Shown: positions 45,970 through 55,339, counted from the stretch's first letter. The stretch is DNA of 64,000 nucleotides from CAYGVT01 sp964353355 (GCA_964353355.1 CAYGVT010000133.1:1-64000), one strand, 5' to 3'. Notes: generated from the letters alone by a model not told the origin. Translations and numbers: made by a program.

Positions 45970-46158
45970 GGGGCCTCAATGGCCCGCGAGCGGATATGAA
46001 GGTTTGCCACCGTCCCCCGGGGAGGCGGAAGACAGCGGGGAGCGGCGGGCTGGCGAGGGCAGCGCCGGACTGGCAGGCACGGATGCGGGTCATGCCCCGT
46101 TCCAGGGCGGACGGGCACCAGGGAGCGGTGGTCCCTGGTGGACGGATGGGCAAGGTTT

Positions 46159-46764
46159 ATGTCATCGGCCCCCAATCGACGGTGGGGTCGGCGATTGGCA
46201 TTGTCCGCCTGGGGTTGGATCGGCCTGACCGTGGTCCTGGTCTATGCCACGGCCACGGTGCTGGCCTCCATCCGTCGCGTGCCGTCGGGCCGCATCGGCG
46301 TGCGGATGGGCCCGGGCGAGCGGAAGGAGGTCCTGCCCGAGGGGTTCCACCTCGTCCAACCCTTCGGCACCAAGGTCGTCTACATCCCCCGCGGGCCAGA
46401 GCGCATCATGGGCGACGTCCGCGATGTCGTGACCAAGGACGGGTGGCGCGTGACGGCGGTGCTCCAGCTCAGCGCGGTGGTGTTCGACGAGCGCGCGGCC
46501 GCGCTCTCCACCGAGGACTGGCGCCGCGAGGCCCTCAAGGCATCGCTCGCAGCCGTCCGCCTCCTCCTCGAGCGCAGCGACGCATCCGACCTGCGCCCGA
46601 GCCCGAACGCGCTTGACGAGGGGGCCAGGGACGAGACCGAGCACCTCCTGAGCCCCTTCGGCACGAAGGTCGAGTGGCTGCGCGTCACCGTGAAGTGGTC
46701 GGCGGCCATCCCGCCCGTGCGGACGCCCGCCTCGGAATCGCTACGGTACGAGATAGGCGCGTGA
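46159..46764 (+). CDS. SPFH/band-7 domain membrane protein
   Basis: A 201-residue protein with one N-terminal membrane helix (GWIGLTVVLVYATATVLASI) and an SPFH core containing RRVPSGRIGVRMGPGERKEVLPEGFHLVQPFGTKV, split here as RRVPSGRIGVRMGPGE and KEVLPEGFHLVQPFGTKV. It resembles prohibitin/stomatin-type band-7 proteins and stops without the extended coiled coil. It is one of four SPFH proteins in this window. An upstream in-frame GTG at 46138 is an alternative start. Confidence 0.75.
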   Translation: MSSAPNRRWGRRLALSAWGWIGLTVVLVYATATVLASIRRVPSGRIGVRMGPGERKEVLPEGFHLVQPFGTKVVYIPRGPERIMGDVRDVVTKDGWRVTAVLQLSAVVFDERAAALSTEDWRREALKASLAAVRLLLERSDASDLRPSPNALDEGARDETEHLLSPFGTKVEWLRVTVKWSAAIPPVRTPASESLRYEIGA

Positions 46765-46819
46765 GCGCAGCGCGCGGAAGATGTACAGATATGGGATGCG
46801 GGGGAGTGCCGCATCATGC

Positions 46820-46965
46820 AGGCGCTAGCGCGCGCTCATCATGGTTTCGCGGGCGCGAAGGGTTTTGTCGTACGGGTACGACAAACGATTGGAATCGTCA
46901 GGCCAGGAAGCCCTCCAGGGGGACAAGTTTTTTATCTGTGACGCGCATATGCGAACTGCGCGTCA
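46820..46965. promoter_or_regulatory. Palindrome-rich control region upstream of the flotillin operon
   Basis: Within about 145 bases lie GCGCTAGCGC (46822-46831), TTCGCG-GG-CGCGAA (46846-46859), a 22-base element with 10-base arms TTTGTCGTAC and GTACGACAAA around GG (46864-46885), a TATA-like TTTTTTATC (46928-46936), and TGACGCGCA/TGCGCGTCA arms nine bases apart (46939-46965) just past it. The symmetric elements with two-base centres look like dimeric regulator sites. A short frame (ATG at 46965, about 22 codons) is unconvincing. CTCGCGCGAG at 47041-47050 and GCCCAT-T-ATGGGC at 47061-47073 are further palindromes before the first gene. Confidence 0.55.
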
Positions 46966-47115
46966 TGCGCGCGGCGACGTGCCGCGTGCGCGCGCACCCG
47001 GGGGGTAACGTGCCTTGGAGAGCATCCGGATGACCTCGCCCTCGCGCGAGGTCGGCAAGCGCCCATTATGGGCCCCAGGCCCCTCGCCCCCCGGACGGTG
47101 GCGGGGGGGTCGGCG

Positions 47116-47742
47116 ATGATCGACAGCCAGAAGATGCTGCAGTTCGACTCCAGCAGGGCGCTCACGTTCGACTTCCGCCGCGCGCTGTCGTTCTCCTTCG
47201 ACCGCACACTGCTCTTCAGCGCCCAGAGGGAGCTGGGGTTCGACCAGACACGCACCCTCGGCTTCGGGAGGAAGGGCCCGATCTTCCGGGGGCTCGTGTG
47301 CCCCAAGTGCCAGAACCTCGTGATGATCATCGAGGAGAATTGCCCGGAGTGCGGCACCAAGGTCCAGGACCTCTCCATCAAGTCATATGGGAAGACCTCC
47401 ACGACCGCGCAGGGCATGGCGCCGAGGGCGTCGATGCAGTCAAGGCAGACCGCCCCGCAGCCCGCGCCCCAGTATCCGCAACCAGCACCGCCAAGGCCCG
47501 CCCCGAGGGCGCAGCCACCGCCTAGGGCGGCCCAACCGCAGCCGCCGCGCCAGCCACAGATGCAGCAGCCGTCCTCGATGCGACCGCCCGCGCAGGTCGT
47601 CTGCCCCAACTGCGCGCTGCAGCTCAACTCGCAGACCGTATACTGCCCCAGGTGCGGCGTGAACATCCAGCAATGGCGGCAGTACCTCACGCAGATGGCC
47701 CAGATGAGGGAGGGCACCCAGATGCCACCACCGAGGAGGTAG
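47116..47742 (+). CDS. Zinc-ribbon protein with N-terminal octapeptide repeat
   Basis: A 208-residue protein I cannot assign to a known family. Residues about 7-53 are six tandem eight-residue units of pattern L-x-F-(D/S)-x-x-R-x: LQFDSSRA, LTFDFRRA, LSFSFDRT, LLFSAQRE, LGFDQTRT, LGFGRKG. A zinc ribbon follows (CPKC and CPEC, about residues 62-82), then a Pro/Gln-rich linker of about 80 residues and a second zinc ribbon (CPNC and CPRC). There is no signal or membrane helix. It heads the NfeD-flotillin operon. The ATG at 47116 is preferred over an upstream frame start at 47068. Confidence 0.7.
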   Translation: MIDSQKMLQFDSSRALTFDFRRALSFSFDRTLLFSAQRELGFDQTRTLGFGRKGPIFRGLVCPKCQNLVMIIEENCPECGTKVQDLSIKSYGKTSTTAQGMAPRASMQSRQTAPQPAPQYPQPAPPRPAPRAQPPPRAAQPQPPRQPQMQQPSSMRPPAQVVCPNCALQLNSQTVYCPRCGVNIQQWRQYLTQMAQMREGTQMPPPRR

Positions 47743-47801
47743 AAGGCGATGCAGATCGAGTCCATTCAAGAGCTGAGACCCAGAGGTAATGAGGTGATCG
47801 T

Positions 47802-48395
47802 ATGATCGCGTTTCTAGGTGTGAGCGTCTATGTGCTTATCGCCATCGTGGCAGGCATACTGCTGATGATATTCGCCTTCCTCGGGGCCGACATGGGCGGG
47901 GATGGCGCTGGTGACTTCAGCATGGGGGACGGCGCGAGCGGTCCCGACCACTTCGACGCGGGCCATGGCGACTTCAGCGGTGCCCACCTGTCGCCACTGA
48001 GCATGCCGCTTGTCCTCGCGTTCCTGACCTCCTTCGGCTCGCTGGGAGCGCTCTTCGAGGCGATGGACGTCAACGTGTACCTCACACCCTCGGTCTCCGC
48101 TGCCATCTCCATCGTCCTCGCCATAGTGATGTACGTCATCATGGACAAGGTATTCTATCAGACACAGGCGTCTAGCAAGGTCGAGACGCATAAGCTCCTG
48201 GGGGCGGACGGTACCGTCACCATCCCGATAACGCCTGGTCAGCAAGGCCAGGTGATGATAATCACCGAGGCGCGGGGCCGGTCGTTGTTCCCCGCCGTCT
48301 CGTCCGAGCAACTCCACGCAGATGTCGCCGTCGTGGTGGACGGCTTCGCTGGGAATGCTCTCGTCGTGAAGAGGAAGAGGATAGGAGGTAATTGA
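47802..48395 (+). CDS. NfeD-like membrane protein, flotillin partner
   Basis: A 197-residue membrane protein with an N-terminal helix, an Asp/Gly-rich extracytoplasmic loop, two to three further helices (to about residue 115) and a C-terminal soluble domain (about 130-197) that fits the OB-fold of NfeD/YuaF proteins (LLGADGTVTIPITPG). Bacterial NfeD proteins work with flotillins encoded next to them, as here. The start of flotillin follows its stop directly. Confidence 0.82.
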   Translation: MIAFLGVSVYVLIAIVAGILLMIFAFLGADMGGDGAGDFSMGDGASGPDHFDAGHGDFSGAHLSPLSMPLVLAFLTSFGSLGALFEAMDVNVYLTPSVSAAISIVLAIVMYVIMDKVFYQTQASSKVETHKLLGADGTVTIPITPGQQGQVMIITEARGRSLFPAVSSEQLHADVAVVVDGFAGNALVVKRKRIGGN

Positions 48396-49928
48396 ATGGC
48401 AATGGCAGTGATATGGGTGCTGGTAGCGATACTGATGATCATCCTGGCGATTGTCGCTCCCATCTCCATCTACGCGAACCGCTACAAGAAGGTCCCGCCT
48501 GACAAGGCGATGGTTGTCTACGGTCGGAGCAGGGCTGGTGGCCAGAGAGGTTACGAGGTCATCACCGGCGGTGGCAAGTTCATCGTCCCCATCGTCGAGT
48601 CGTACGAGTACCTGCCCCTGGACGTGCGCACACTGGACATCAACGTCGACGAGATCGTCACCGACGTCAGGCAGTCCGGTGCCAAGATGAACATACGGTC
48701 CGTGGCGCAGATAAAGATCTCCTCCAAGGACGCCGAGCTCAAGACGGCGGCCGAGCATCTGCTGCACAAGTCGGACCCCGAGATCAACGAGATAGCCATG
48801 AAGACCCTCGAGGGCCACGTCCGTGGTGTGTGCGCCACGATGACGATCGAGTCCATCAACTCGGACCGGTCCGAGATCAGCCAAAAGATCCAGAACATGG
48901 CGGCCCAGGACCTCATGAACATGGGCATCGAGATACGGTCGTTCGTCATCAAGGAGATCGAGGACGTCCACGGCTACCTGGACGCGCTGGGCGTCAAGAA
49001 GACCGAGGAGGTCAAGAGGGACGCGAGGATCGGCAAGGCCAACGCCAACAGGGAGGCGACCATCGCCGAGGCGCGCGCGGCCCAGGAGGCCGAGAAGGCC
49101 AACGCGGAGGCCGAGGCCCAGGTGGCCATATACCACAGGGACCGCGACATCACCCGGCAGAACGCCGAGTCCGAGGTCGAGAAGCAGCGCGCCAACAAGG
49201 AAATCGCCTTCGCGCTGCAGGACGCCAAGCGGTCCCAGGAGCTCATCGTCGAGAAGCGTACAATCGACCTGCGCGAGAAGGAGAAGCAGATCGAGGTCTT
49301 CAACGCAGAGGTCAAGAGGATGGAGCAGGAGCAGCGCGGCACCCAGATCATCCCCGCGGTGGCCAGGGCCGATTCCGTGGCCGCGGAGGCGGACGGGCGC
49401 AAGCGCGCGGAGATCACCATCGCCGAGGGCGAGCGGCAGCGCCTCATCCTGACCGGAGAGGGCGAGTCGCAGCAGCTGTCCCTGGTGGCCCACGGCCAGG
49501 CCGACAAGATACGGCTGGAGGGCACGGCCGAGGCCGACATCATCCGCCTCAAGGGGCTGGCTGAAGGAGAGGCCATCAAGGCCAAGGGCCTCGCGGAGGC
49601 CATGGCGATGGAGGCCAAGGCCGAGGCGTGGAGGAAGTACGGCGAGGCCGCCGTCGCGAACCTCATCATCGACGCCCTGCCCAAGATCGCCCACGAGGTG
49701 TCCATCCCGCTCCAGAACACCGAGAAGATCATCGTCATGGGCAACGAGGGCCACGCGGGCATCGTCGGGAGGTCGGTCGATATCCTGGCGCAGCTGCCCA
49801 CCCTCGTGAAGGGCCTGACCGGCCGCGGCGTGCTGGAGCTGCTCGGGGACCTGTCCCAGGCGTCCGGGAAGGGGCTGCCGACGGTCCCGCCCACGCCCCC
49901 GCCGAAGGAGACCTCGAAGGGGAAGTGA
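48396..49928 (+). CDS. Flotillin-family SPFH protein
   Basis: A 510-residue flotillin. Residues 1-27 form a hairpin or single membrane helix; the SPFH domain follows (about 28-200) with NRYKKVPPDKAMVVYG and GGGKFIVPIVE. A long Ala/Glu/Lys-rich coiled coil (about 205-440), including repeated EAE/AEA units, is the oligomerising flotillin stalk. The C-terminus has a Pro-rich end (TPPPKETSKGK). Flotillins organise membrane microdomains. It lies between the NfeD partner and a small protein gene in one operon. Confidence 0.92.
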   Translation: MAMAVIWVLVAILMIILAIVAPISIYANRYKKVPPDKAMVVYGRSRAGGQRGYEVITGGGKFIVPIVESYEYLPLDVRTLDINVDEIVTDVRQSGAKMNIRSVAQIKISSKDAELKTAAEHLLHKSDPEINEIAMKTLEGHVRGVCATMTIESINSDRSEISQKIQNMAAQDLMNMGIEIRSFVIKEIEDVHGYLDALGVKKTEEVKRDARIGKANANREATIAEARAAQEAEKANAEAEAQVAIYHRDRDITRQNAESEVEKQRANKEIAFALQDAKRSQELIVEKRTIDLREKEKQIEVFNAEVKRMEQEQRGTQIIPAVARADSVAAEADGRKRAEITIAEGERQRLILTGEGESQQLSLVAHGQADKIRLEGTAEADIIRLKGLAEGEAIKAKGLAEAMAMEAKAEAWRKYGEAAVANLIIDALPKIAHEVSIPLQNTEKIIVMGNEGHAGIVGRSVDILAQLPTLVKGLTGRGVLELLGDLSQASGKGLPTVPPTPPPKETSKGK

Positions 49929-49965
49929 CCCCCTGACCCCAGGGACACCAAGGCAGGTCGACGCC

Positions 49966-50256
49966 ATGGGCACTGAGAGGACCGACGGGCCCGAGGACGC
50001 CGGGGATGCCGCCGGCGGCGGCGGCGACACTGGCGAGGAGGCCAAGGCAAAGACGGGCCTCGCGGTCACCGCCAGGATACTGCCGGAGAACCGCAGGGTC
50101 TACGAGCTCCTGGTCACCGCGAGCCAGGGGCAGGGCATGACGGCCGAGGACGTCAACACCACCCTCATCAACGTGGGGCTGGTGACCTGGGTGAAGCGCA
50201 TCTCGGAGGACGTGGAGGCCCTCGAGCGCTCCTCGGAGGGCAAGGGGGGCCCGTAG
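49966..50256 (+). CDS. Small protein of unknown function, flotillin-linked
   Basis: A 96-residue protein of no recognised family. The first 30 residues are acidic, glycine-rich and likely disordered; the rest (TARILPENRRVYELLVTASQ and onward) appears helical with a hydrophobic pattern LINVGLVTWVKRISEDVEAL. It lacks a membrane helix. It lies 37 bases after flotillin on the same strand and is probably part of that operon. Confidence 0.55.
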   Translation: MGTERTDGPEDAGDAAGGGGDTGEEAKAKTGLAVTARILPENRRVYELLVTASQGQGMTAEDVNTTLINVGLVTWVKRISEDVEALERSSEGKGGP

Positions 50257-50300
50257 GGCCCCTCCCCTCCACCGGCTCGACCGCCTGTCCCGATTGTCAC

Positions 50301-50318
50301 CCCTATTCTAGGATAGGG
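50301..50318. repeat. Near-perfect 18-bp palindrome in the flotillin/peptide-transporter gap
   Basis: CCCTATTC-TA-GGATAGGG differs from a perfect palindrome by one T/G position. It lies at the left of the 50257-50590 gap. It could be an operator, or a terminator hairpin for the flotillin operon, although no T-run follows. Confidence 0.4.
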
Positions 50319-50502
50319 TTCACCATGTCACGGCGTGCACTACGTCAAGCGCCGTAGCTTGGGCCTTGCTCACCGCAGGTTGCAGAGAGGGGGGTCAAGG
50401 GAGGTTTCCGAGGATGGCTGGTACTACGCAATGGGAGGAGCGGGCGACGTCATCCGTGAGCGCTCGAATCCATGGAGGTCCGTCGACCCGGTCGTGGATA
50501 GG

Positions 50503-50548
50503 GTGAATATAAAGATATTGCGTGCTGCGCGCGGCAAGGGTTAAATAC
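50503..50548 (+). promoter_or_regulatory. Promoter region of the peptide transporter operon
   Basis: TTAAATAC at 50541-50548 predicts a transcript start near 50570, about 20 bases before the ATG at 50591, with GGGGAGGG as ribosome binding site. A second AT-rich element GAATATAAAGATATTG lies at 50504-50519. The rest of the 50257-50590 gap holds the palindrome at 50301 and no convincing gene. Confidence 0.5.
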
Positions 50549-50590
50549 ATCCCATGCGAATACGTCACTCACCTCCGGGGAGGGCAATAC

Positions 50591-53500
50591 ATGAGCTTGA
50601 AGAGGAGTATAGCCATAGGAATAACCGCAATAATGGTGCTGGCCGCGATCGCCTCGTGCGTGGGCCCTGCGCTCGCGCAAGGGGGGGACGACGACGTCTT
50701 GAACATAGCCATACAGCAGGACACGCCGAACTTCAACTACATGGACCTGGCTTCGAACTCCGTGTGGAAGAAGTACGTTTTAGGCGCTTGGGTCTTCGAG
50801 GCCATGACGGTCACGGACCCTGAGGGCAACCTGTTCCCGCTGCTCGCCAAGGATTGGGTGTTCGACGAGCCGACGCTCACCGTCACGGTCGAGCTGCGCT
50901 CGGGCGTCAAGTTCCACGATGGCGTGGTCATGACGGCGGACGACGTCGTGTTCAGCTACATGGCCAACAGGGACGGCACGACCTACTCCTCGTTCATCAT
51001 CGACATCTTCGACGCCGACGGCGACGGCCAGTGCTCGGCGGACGAGGTCGATGGCGCCATTGACTCCAACAGCGATGGCAAGTTCGAGGGCATAACGAAG
51101 GTCGACGATACCCACGTCAAGTTCGTGATGGCCAAGCCCTACGGCCAGTTCTTCCTGCAGGGCCTCGGCGTGCCCGTGCTGCCAGAGCACATCTGGGCAG
51201 ACCACCTCACCGCCGAGGGCACCATCGACGTGCTTTGGAACACCGACGAGAAGGCGACCATCGGCACTGGGGCCTTCAAGTACGACTCCGGCGTGAGGAA
51301 CGTGTTCCGCAAGCTCGTGAAGTTCGAGGACTACTGGGGAAAGACCGAGCTATCGCCCTCCGGCCACCACCTCTACCCGCAGGAGGTCGACACGATCTAC
51401 CTCAAGATCTACTCCTCGCTCGACACGGCCATCCTGGCCCTGAAGAGCGGGCAGGTCGAGCACATCCCGTGGACGGTGACGCCCGGCTACGTGCCCGACC
51501 TCATCGCCAACCCCGAGACGGACATCCAGAGCATCTCCGACAACGGCTACTTCTACCTGGCCTTCAACATGAAGCGCGAGCCGATGAACTACATCGGCTT
51601 CAGGCAGGCCGTGTCGCACTGCATCGACAAGAGGATCATAACCGACCGCTACATGGGAGGCTTCGGCCAGCCCGGCGACTCCTCCGAGCCCCCATTCTGG
51701 CAGGACTGGTACAACTCCTCGGTCCCGAGGTTCGCATATGACGTCGCGTCGGCCAGGGTGAAGCTCGAGGATGCCGGCTTCACCGGCATCGGCACCGCCC
51801 TCAAGACCCCTGACGGCAAGGCGGTACCGCCGCTGGTCCTGCTCACGCCTCCCGCGGACTACGACCCGGTGCGCATCAAGGCCGGCGAGATGATAGCCAA
51901 GAACCTAAGGAGCCTGGGCATCGACGTCGTCGCGAAGCCCGTCGACTTCGACACGCTCGTGGCGAAGATGAACGCCTTCGATTACGACATGCTCATCATC
52001 GGCTGGTCGCTCTCCCAGGACCCCGTCGGCAACGTGTTCGACATACTGGGCCCGCTCGCCAGCCAGAACTACTTCGGCTTCTGGAGCCTCGTCAACAACA
52101 ACAACCCCTGGTACAAGGACCTGGGCGGGGTCTCCACGAAGGCCGACTCCCAGACCCAGGCCCTCGCGGACAAGGTCAAGGAGTTGCAGGACCTCGCGAA
52201 GGCCAGCTTCGACCTCGAGGTCCAGATAAAGTACACCAAGTGGGGGCAGGGCGTCATCGCAGAGGCCCTGCCCTGCAACGTCTTGTACTACAGGGTCAAC
52301 AACTACGCGATATCGACGAGATGGACCGGATGGACGCCCTACCTCGGCGAGCTGTTCCACATCTACTCCGTCAGCGAGCTGCGGAGAGGCACGGCCCCAC
52401 CGCCAGCGGGCGAGCTCACGGCCATCCTCAACGTCCCTGACAAGCTGGCCGTCGGCACGGACACGGACGCCTACGTATCCGTCATCGACGAAGCTGGCAT
52501 GCCGGTCGAGGGTGCCACGGTGACCCTCACGGGCATCGGGGTCACGTTCCCGACCGCATCCGGGACGACTGACGCTACGGGCGTGTTCAAGTTCAAGGTG
52601 AACGGTGGCGCGGACGCTTACGTCACCATCAACGCCGAGGCCGTCAAGGGCACGGCGCAGTTCGAGACATCCAAGATCGTGAGCGTCGTGGGCGGCGTGC
52701 CCCCGTCGCTCTTCGTGACCGCCAAGCCGGACAAGCTCTACCTGCTACCTGGCGAGAACACCGACGTGTACGTCAAGGTGACGGACAAGGCGGGCGTGGG
52801 CGTCTCGGGCGTCGAGGTCGCGCTCGACGAGAACCTGATGGGCTACGGCTCCATCAACGACGCGACAATCAACACGGACGGGACCGGCACGGCGAAGTTC
52901 ACCTGGACCGCCCCGGCCGCCGCCGTGCTCAACAAGAACATCGAGGTCCGCCTCGAGTTCACGGTGACCCCGACGGGCGGCTACAAGGTCGACAGGATCA
53001 GCACCGTGACCCAGTTCGTCGTCCTCAAGAACACGAGCCCCAGCCAGTGGCACTTCGTCAAGGTGGTCGGAGCGACGCAGTACGCCTGCAACTTGACGAA
53101 CAAGAGCACCGACGTGACCGTCATGGCCGTGGACGCCACGGGCGCACCCATCTCTGGGGAGCCCATCGGCGTGACGTACTCGAACCCGGCGGCCCTCGCG
53201 AGCCCGGTCACAACCGTGACCACGAACGCAACGGGCCACGCGGTCGTGACCATCACGTTCGCGGACGGTATCGACACGAACTCGACGCAGGTGTTCTTCA
53301 AGAACGTGAACGTCCCCAACGCGGTGGGCGCTGGCATGAACCTGCTCTTCAAGGGGTCGACGGTGCCCACCATGCCTCTCTATGGCGGTGTCATCCAGAT
53401 CGACCAGCTGCCGATGCTCGACCCGGACACGACGGACGAGCTGCTGTTCGACATTATGCTCTACGACCTGGACGGCAAGCTGGCCACCGGCGATGTGCCC

Positions 53501-55339
53501 ATCGGGCTGGTCATCGGCGAGCCCTCGGACGGCAGCACCGCGGCGATGGTCGACGCACCGGCGAACATGTGGCCGAGCCTCTATGACTATGCTGGCCTCA
53601 ACATCTTCTCTTCCGCCGACAAAGGCTCGATAACCTCGGGCGGCTACTTCATGGCGGACAAGATGGCGGATGCGGAGTACGCGGCGATGGAGGGTGCCTA
53701 TGCTAGCTGGACCGAGTTCCTCGATGCAGATGGCGGATGGTATGATTATGGTGCACCCGAGGACGATGATACCTACGCCATCGACACGCTCACGGACATG
53801 GCCGCGTACACCGTCACCGATGGACACGCCCAGATCTCTATCATGGAGGATGTGCTGGTGCTCTCGGACAACATCCCGAGCATCATCATCATACCGATGG
53901 GTAGGACTGGGTTCTATGCGACCCCGGACTTCAACAACTACTGGTGGGAGATCCACGGCGACACCGCGTGGAAGACCGAGTTCGTCGTGCAGCGCACGGC
54001 CAATATGGCATCGGCCAAGTACGAGTTCGACACGGGCATCGTGAGGGACTTCGCCCCCGACAATGTCGCGAACATCCAGTTGTGGGTCTACGACCAGGAC
54101 AACGCCCCCATCGAGGGCGTCACTGTCCGCGCGAGCTCCGTGAGCGCCAGGTACTTCGACATCGCCGCGGGCGCGGCGACGGACGCCGATGGCAAGACGA
54201 CCACCACCGTCACTGGCAAGCACAAGAACGCCGCGAACGCATTACTGACCAACCCCGTGAAGCAGAGCTTCTTCATCGAGCCCACGGTCGAGGGCTCGGC
54301 CACGTCGTTCGCCATGGTCGAGACCCACTGCATACCCCTGCAGCTCTACTTGACGATGGACGTGACGCCCGTCATCCAGGAGACAGCGGCCACGGCCACC
54401 GCCACGGTGAAGGCCAAGGTGGTCGACGAGACCGGTGCCGCCGTCCCCGACCTGAAGGTCACCTTCAGCAGCGAGGGTGGCTCGCTCAGCGCGGACAATG
54501 CCACGACGGACGCTTCCGGCGAGGGCACCGTTACCTACACGGTGCCGGACGTCGCGGCGGGCGAGAACTTCGCCTACGGCAAGGTGGCGACCCAGGCCCT
54601 CAAGGACGGCTACGGCGCGGCCTCGTCCTCGTTCACGGTCGTGGCGTACAACATGCCGCCCGAGATCAAGGACCTGAGCCTGCCTGACACCGGCTACGAG
54701 ACCTACATGACCACCGTCGCCCTGTCTGGCAAGGCCACGGACCTGCAGGGCCTGTCCTACCTCAGGGCGACCCTCGACAGCACGACCCCGGTGAACATCA
54801 CCGTCGCGGCCAACGGCAGCTTCACCCACAGCATGGCGACCCTGGCGGTCGGCGACCACTCGGTCGTCCTCACCGCCGAGGACATCAAGGGCCAGACCAC
54901 GACGAAGACCGTCACGTTCAAGGTGAAGGAGAACCTCGCGCCCGAGGTCAAGGACCTTAGCAAGGCAGACGGGTTCAAGACCACGGACACGACCTTCACC
55001 CTGTCCGGGAAGGCCACCGACGACGTCGGTGTCTCCACCGTGAAGATAGTGGTCGATGGCGGTGCCGCAACGACGCTGACGGTGACCAACGGCACGTGGT
55101 CCTACAAGTTCACGGACCTCGAGGTCGGCAAGCACACCGCGGTCATCACGGTCAACGACACGTTGGGCAGGACAGGGACCAAGACGCTGAACTTCGAGGT
55201 CGAGGAGGAGGGCGCAGGCACCTCGTGGCTGCTCTGGGTGATCATCATCATCATCATACTGGTCATCGTTGTACTGGTCGTCATGATGATGATGAGGAAG
55301 AAGCCCGCTAAGGCCCCCAAGGCCGAGGAGGCCAAGTAG
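50591..55339 (+). CDS. Oversized di/oligopeptide ABC transporter substrate-binding protein
   Basis: A 1582-residue exported protein. The signal sequence MSLKRSIAIGITAIMVLAAI is followed by a family 5 (DppA/OppA-like) peptide-binding domain (about residues 35-600) with motifs such as VVMTADDVVFSYMAN and FKYDSGVRNVFRKLVKF. The binding protein usually ends there at about 550-600 residues; here about 900 further residues carry Ig-like/invasin-type repeats (VPDKLAVGTDTDAYVSV, VTAKPDKLYLLPGENTD) and a transmembrane helix (WLLWVIIIIIILVIVVLVV) near the end with a KK-rich cytoplasmic stub. It probably captures peptides at the end of a long stalk. It heads the dpp operon. The ATG follows GGGGAGGG; the longer frame begins upstream of the promoter. 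Confidence 0.88.
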   Translation: MSLKRSIAIGITAIMVLAAIASCVGPALAQGGDDDVLNIAIQQDTPNFNYMDLASNSVWKKYVLGAWVFEAMTVTDPEGNLFPLLAKDWVFDEPTLTVTVELRSGVKFHDGVVMTADDVVFSYMANRDGTTYSSFIIDIFDADGDGQCSADEVDGAIDSNSDGKFEGITKVDDTHVKFVMAKPYGQFFLQGLGVPVLPEHIWADHLTAEGTIDVLWNTDEKATIGTGAFKYDSGVRNVFRKLVKFEDYWGKTELSPSGHHLYPQEVDTIYLKIYSSLDTAILALKSGQVEHIPWTVTPGYVPDLIANPETDIQSISDNGYFYLAFNMKREPMNYIGFRQAVSHCIDKRIITDRYMGGFGQPGDSSEPPFWQDWYNSSVPRFAYDVASARVKLEDAGFTGIGTALKTPDGKAVPPLVLLTPPADYDPVRIKAGEMIAKNLRSLGIDVVAKPVDFDTLVAKMNAFDYDMLIIGWSLSQDPVGNVFDILGPLASQNYFGFWSLVNNNNPWYKDLGGVSTKADSQTQALADKVKELQDLAKASFDLEVQIKYTKWGQGVIAEALPCNVLYYRVNNYAISTRWTGWTPYLGELFHIYSVSELRRGTAPPPAGELTAILNVPDKLAVGTDTDAYVSVIDEAGMPVEGATVTLTGIGVTFPTASGTTDATGVFKFKVNGGADAYVTINAEAVKGTAQFETSKIVSVVGGVPPSLFVTAKPDKLYLLPGENTDVYVKVTDKAGVGVSGVEVALDENLMGYGSINDATINTDGTGTAKFTWTAPAAAVLNKNIEVRLEFTVTPTGGYKVDRISTVTQFVVLKNTSPSQWHFVKVVGATQYACNLTNKSTDVTVMAVDATGAPISGEPIGVTYSNPAALASPVTTVTTNATGHAVVTITFADGIDTNSTQVFFKNVNVPNAVGAGMNLLFKGSTVPTMPLYGGVIQIDQLPMLDPDTTDELLFDIMLYDLDGKLATGDVPIGLVIGEPSDGSTAAMVDAPANMWPSLYDYAGLNIFSSADKGSITSGGYFMADKMADAEYAAMEGAYASWTEFLDADGGWYDYGAPEDDDTYAIDTLTDMAAYTVTDGHAQISIMEDVLVLSDNIPSIIIIPMGRTGFYATPDFNNYWWEIHGDTAWKTEFVVQRTANMASAKYEFDTGIVRDFAPDNVANIQLWVYDQDNAPIEGVTVRASSVSARYFDIAAGAATDADGKTTTTVTGKHKNAANALLTNPVKQSFFIEPTVEGSATSFAMVETHCIPLQLYLTMDVTPVIQETAATATATVKAKVVDETGAAVPDLKVTFSSEGGSLSADNATTDASGEGTVTYTVPDVAAGENFAYGKVATQALKDGYGAASSSFTVVAYNMPPEIKDLSLPDTGYETYMTTVALSGKATDLQGLSYLRATLDSTTPVNITVAANGSFTHSMATLAVGDHSVVLTAEDIKGQTTTKTVTFKVKENLAPEVKDLSKADGFKTTDTTFTLSGKATDDVGVSTVKIVVDGGAATTLTVTNGTWSYKFTDLEVGKHTAVITVNDTLGRTGTKTLNFEVEEEGAGTSWLLWVIIIIIILVIVVLVVMMMMRKKPAKAPKAEEAK

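Noticed and set aside
47814..50069. A 751-codon open frame antisense to the flotillin operon
   Set aside because: It shows no domain and covers the well-supported NfeD and flotillin genes; it is a GC-bias artefact.
50335..50544. A 69-codon frame before the peptide-binding protein gene
   Set aside because: It runs into the promoter elements of the dpp operon, lacks a ribosome binding site and has no recognisable features.
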